64,000 nt of DNA from Shewanella psychrophila (GTDB lineage Bacteria; Pseudomonadota; Gammaproteobacteria; Enterobacterales; Shewanellaceae): NCBI RefSeq assembly GCF_002005305.1, contig NZ_CP014782.1:4030001-4094000 (forward strand), written 5' to 3'. Each line of letters opens with the position of its first letter. Position 1 is the first letter of the stretch. Positions 62,505 through 64,000 of the stretch are shown piece by piece. The position numbers and the translations under genes are program-made. The notes below the pieces were generated by a model, which made no database searches, was not told where the DNA came from, and saw only the letters and a program-made list of their open reading frames with translations.

Positions 62505-63701
62505 ATGTCAAACAAACTGGTATTGGTACTTAATTGCGGTAGCTCGTCATTAAAATTTGCGGTTATCGACGCCTCTACGGGCGATGACCAGATCTCAGGT
62601 CTTGCTGAATGTTTTGGACTAGAAGACTCTCGTATCAAGTGGAAAGTCAAAGGTGAGAAGCAAGCTGCCAACCTAGGCGCGTTCACTGCTCACCGTGAGG
62701 CGGTAGAATATATCGTCAAGAATATCTTAAGTGCTCACCCGCAAATTGCTGAGCAAATCAAGGCTATCGGCCATCGAGTAGTACATGGCGGTGAGAAATT
62801 CACTCATTCAGTCATCATAGACGAGTCAGTAGTCCAAGGCATCGAAGACTGTGCCGCCTTAGCTCCACTGCATAACCCGGCTCACTTGATAGGTATTCGT
62901 GCCGCTCAATCCGCCTTCCCGGGTCTGCCTCAGGTTGCCGTGTTCGATACCGCTTTCCACCAAACCATGCCGGAGAAGGCCTTTATCTATGCCCTTCCCT
63001 ATAAGCTATATCGTGAAAACAGCATACGTCGTTATGGTATGCATGGTACCAGCCACCTGTTTGTCAGCCGTGAAGCGGCTAAGGCCATCGGCAAGAATCT
63101 TGAAGAGACCAATGTCATCTGTGCTCACTTAGGCAACGGAGCTTCGGTCACAGCCATCAAAGGCGGCAAGAGTGTCGATACGTCAATGGGACTCACCCCT
63201 CTGGAAGGCTTAGTCATGGGTACACGTTGTGGCGATATCGACCCATCCATCATACATCACCTTGTCAGCCGTCTCGGTTACACCTTAGATGAAGTAAACA
63301 ACCTGATGAACAAGCAAAGTGGTTTACTGGGGATCTCTGAACTGACCAATGATTGTCGCGGCATCGAAGAAGGCTATCAACAAGGTCATAAAGGCGCCAC
63401 CTTGGCACTGGATATCTTCTGCTATCGCTTAGCGAAATACATCGCTTCTTATACTGTGCCTCTCGGTCGTCTGGACGCCTTGGTATTCACCGGTGGCATA
63501 GGTGAAAACTCAGATCTTATCCGAGCTAAGGTGCTTGACCTGTTACAAATCTTCAACTTCGAGCTTGATGATGAACGCAATAAGGCGGCACGTTTTGGTA
63601 AGCAAGGTCAGATAACCACAGACAAGAGCCCTATCGCCTTAGTCATCCCAACCAACGAGGAGTGGGTCATCGCAGAAGATGCCATGAGCCTGCTTAAGTA
63701 A
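62505..63701 (+). CDS. ackA: Acetate kinase AckA
   Basis: AckA makes ATP from acetyl phosphate, yielding acetate. The 398-residue enzyme starts at the ATG giving MSNKLVLVLNCGSSSLKFAV, with upstream residues in the longer frame not family-like. Other signatures are GHRVVHGGEKF, PLHNPAHLIGI, AVFDTAFHQTMPEKAF, GTSHLFVSREAAK, ICAHLGNGASVTAI, MGTRCGDIDPSI and LVFTGGIGENSDLIR. It is followed 125 bp later by pta on the same strand. Confidence 0.97.
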   Translation: MSNKLVLVLNCGSSSLKFAVIDASTGDDQISGLAECFGLEDSRIKWKVKGEKQAANLGAFTAHREAVEYIVKNILSAHPQIAEQIKAIGHRVVHGGEKFTHSVIIDESVVQGIEDCAALAPLHNPAHLIGIRAAQSAFPGLPQVAVFDTAFHQTMPEKAFIYALPYKLYRENSIRRYGMHGTSHLFVSREAAKAIGKNLEETNVICAHLGNGASVTAIKGGKSVDTSMGLTPLEGLVMGTRCGDIDPSIIHHLVSRLGYTLDEVNNLMNKQSGLLGISELTNDCRGIEEGYQQGHKGATLALDIFCYRLAKYIASYTVPLGRLDALVFTGGIGENSDLIRAKVLDLLQIFNFELDDERNKAARFGKQGQITTDKSPIALVIPTNEEWVIAEDAMSLLK

Positions 63702-63826
63702 ATTAATACATGTCGGCTTGAAGCGATATTTCTGTTTCGAGCCTGCTATACAAGTCATTGAGTAAGCTAAAGTTTGGCATGAATAGATTTAACATTATGC
63801 CATTCAAGCGTCACCAAGAGGTCTTT

Positions 63827-64000
63827 ATGTCTCGCAATATTATGTTAATCCCCATAGGTACAGGTGTAGGTCTCACCTCTATCAGTTTAGGTTTAGTTCG
63901 TGCTTTTGAGCATCACGGAGTGAAAGTTCGCTTCTTCAAGCCTATCGCTCAACAGCGCCCACAAGACTCTGGTCCAGAACGTTCAACCACAGTACTGAGC
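63827..64000 (+). CDS. pta: Phosphate acetyltransferase Pta, 5' part (cut by window edge)
   Basis: The first 58 codons of the enzyme that converts acetyl-CoA to acetyl phosphate. The N terminus MSRNIMLIPIGTGVGLTSIS is the P-loop-like domain found in long-form Pta proteins, followed by GVKVRFFKPIAQ. The purine-rich CCAAGAGG lies nine bases before the ATG. Its position directly after ackA completes the usual acetate-forming pair; the remainder lies beyond the window. Confidence 0.92.
   Translation, partial: MSRNIMLIPIGTGVGLTSISLGLVRAFEHHGVKVRFFKPIAQQRPQDSGPERSTTVLS

Overview
The window looks like chromosomal DNA of a marine Shewanella (Gammaproteobacteria). Three things point there: the smc-zipA-ligA block next to cysZ, the fused nuoCD gene, and the focA-pflB-pflA / yfbV-ackA-pta order. 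This rests on reading protein families by eye; no database search was run, so the species is not assigned.

Layout. (1) 1-6000: ligA (5' part only), zipA and smc read leftward, with cysZ divergent. (2) 6000-31700: a mosaic accessory stretch between cysZ and cysK. It holds a frameshifted Rossmann oxidoreductase, a HutZ/HugZ-like gene, two tandem candidate small RNAs with their own terminators, an unknown TTG-start gene, an M4 metalloprotease and a free-standing protease-propeptide protein. It continues with gmhA between two copies of a palindromic repeat, a YkgJ protein, an RhtA-like exporter divergent from an Lrp/AsnC regulator, a Crp-like/ElaA/EamA trio, a large OsmC-YcaO protein, two gene relics fused end to end (RND pump tail and DUF5916 tail), the choline-to-betaine cluster betI-betB-betA-BCCT-porin, a MarR regulator, a double-receiver GGEEF protein and an RDD membrane protein. 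(3) 31793-34232: cysK, a TetR regulator and a CBS-domain protein. (4) 34472-49717: a complete thirteen-gene nuo operon for complex I. (5) 49863-57077: an O-methyltransferase-like protein, a TDT/TehA-like transporter, a TonB-dependent receptor and a YfcC carrier. (6) 57802-64000: focA-pflB-pflA, yfbV, ackA and the start of pta.

How the genes work together. The nuo operon supplies proton-pumping NADH oxidation. The right end is a pyruvate to acetyl-CoA plus formate to acetate/ATP module with a formate channel; a candidate FNR-like site lies upstream of focA. The bet cluster takes up choline (porin, short BCCT carrier) and oxidises it to glycine betaine under BetI, with a perfect 26-bp palindrome just upstream of betI.

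The least explained items are the tandem leftward small-RNA candidates at 8.33-8.66 kb, the propeptide-only relative beside the M4 protease, the palindromic repeats around gmhA, the relic junction near 21,360, and the OsmC-YcaO protein, whose substrate is unknown. No tRNA, rRNA, CRISPR array, transposase or phage gene was recognised.
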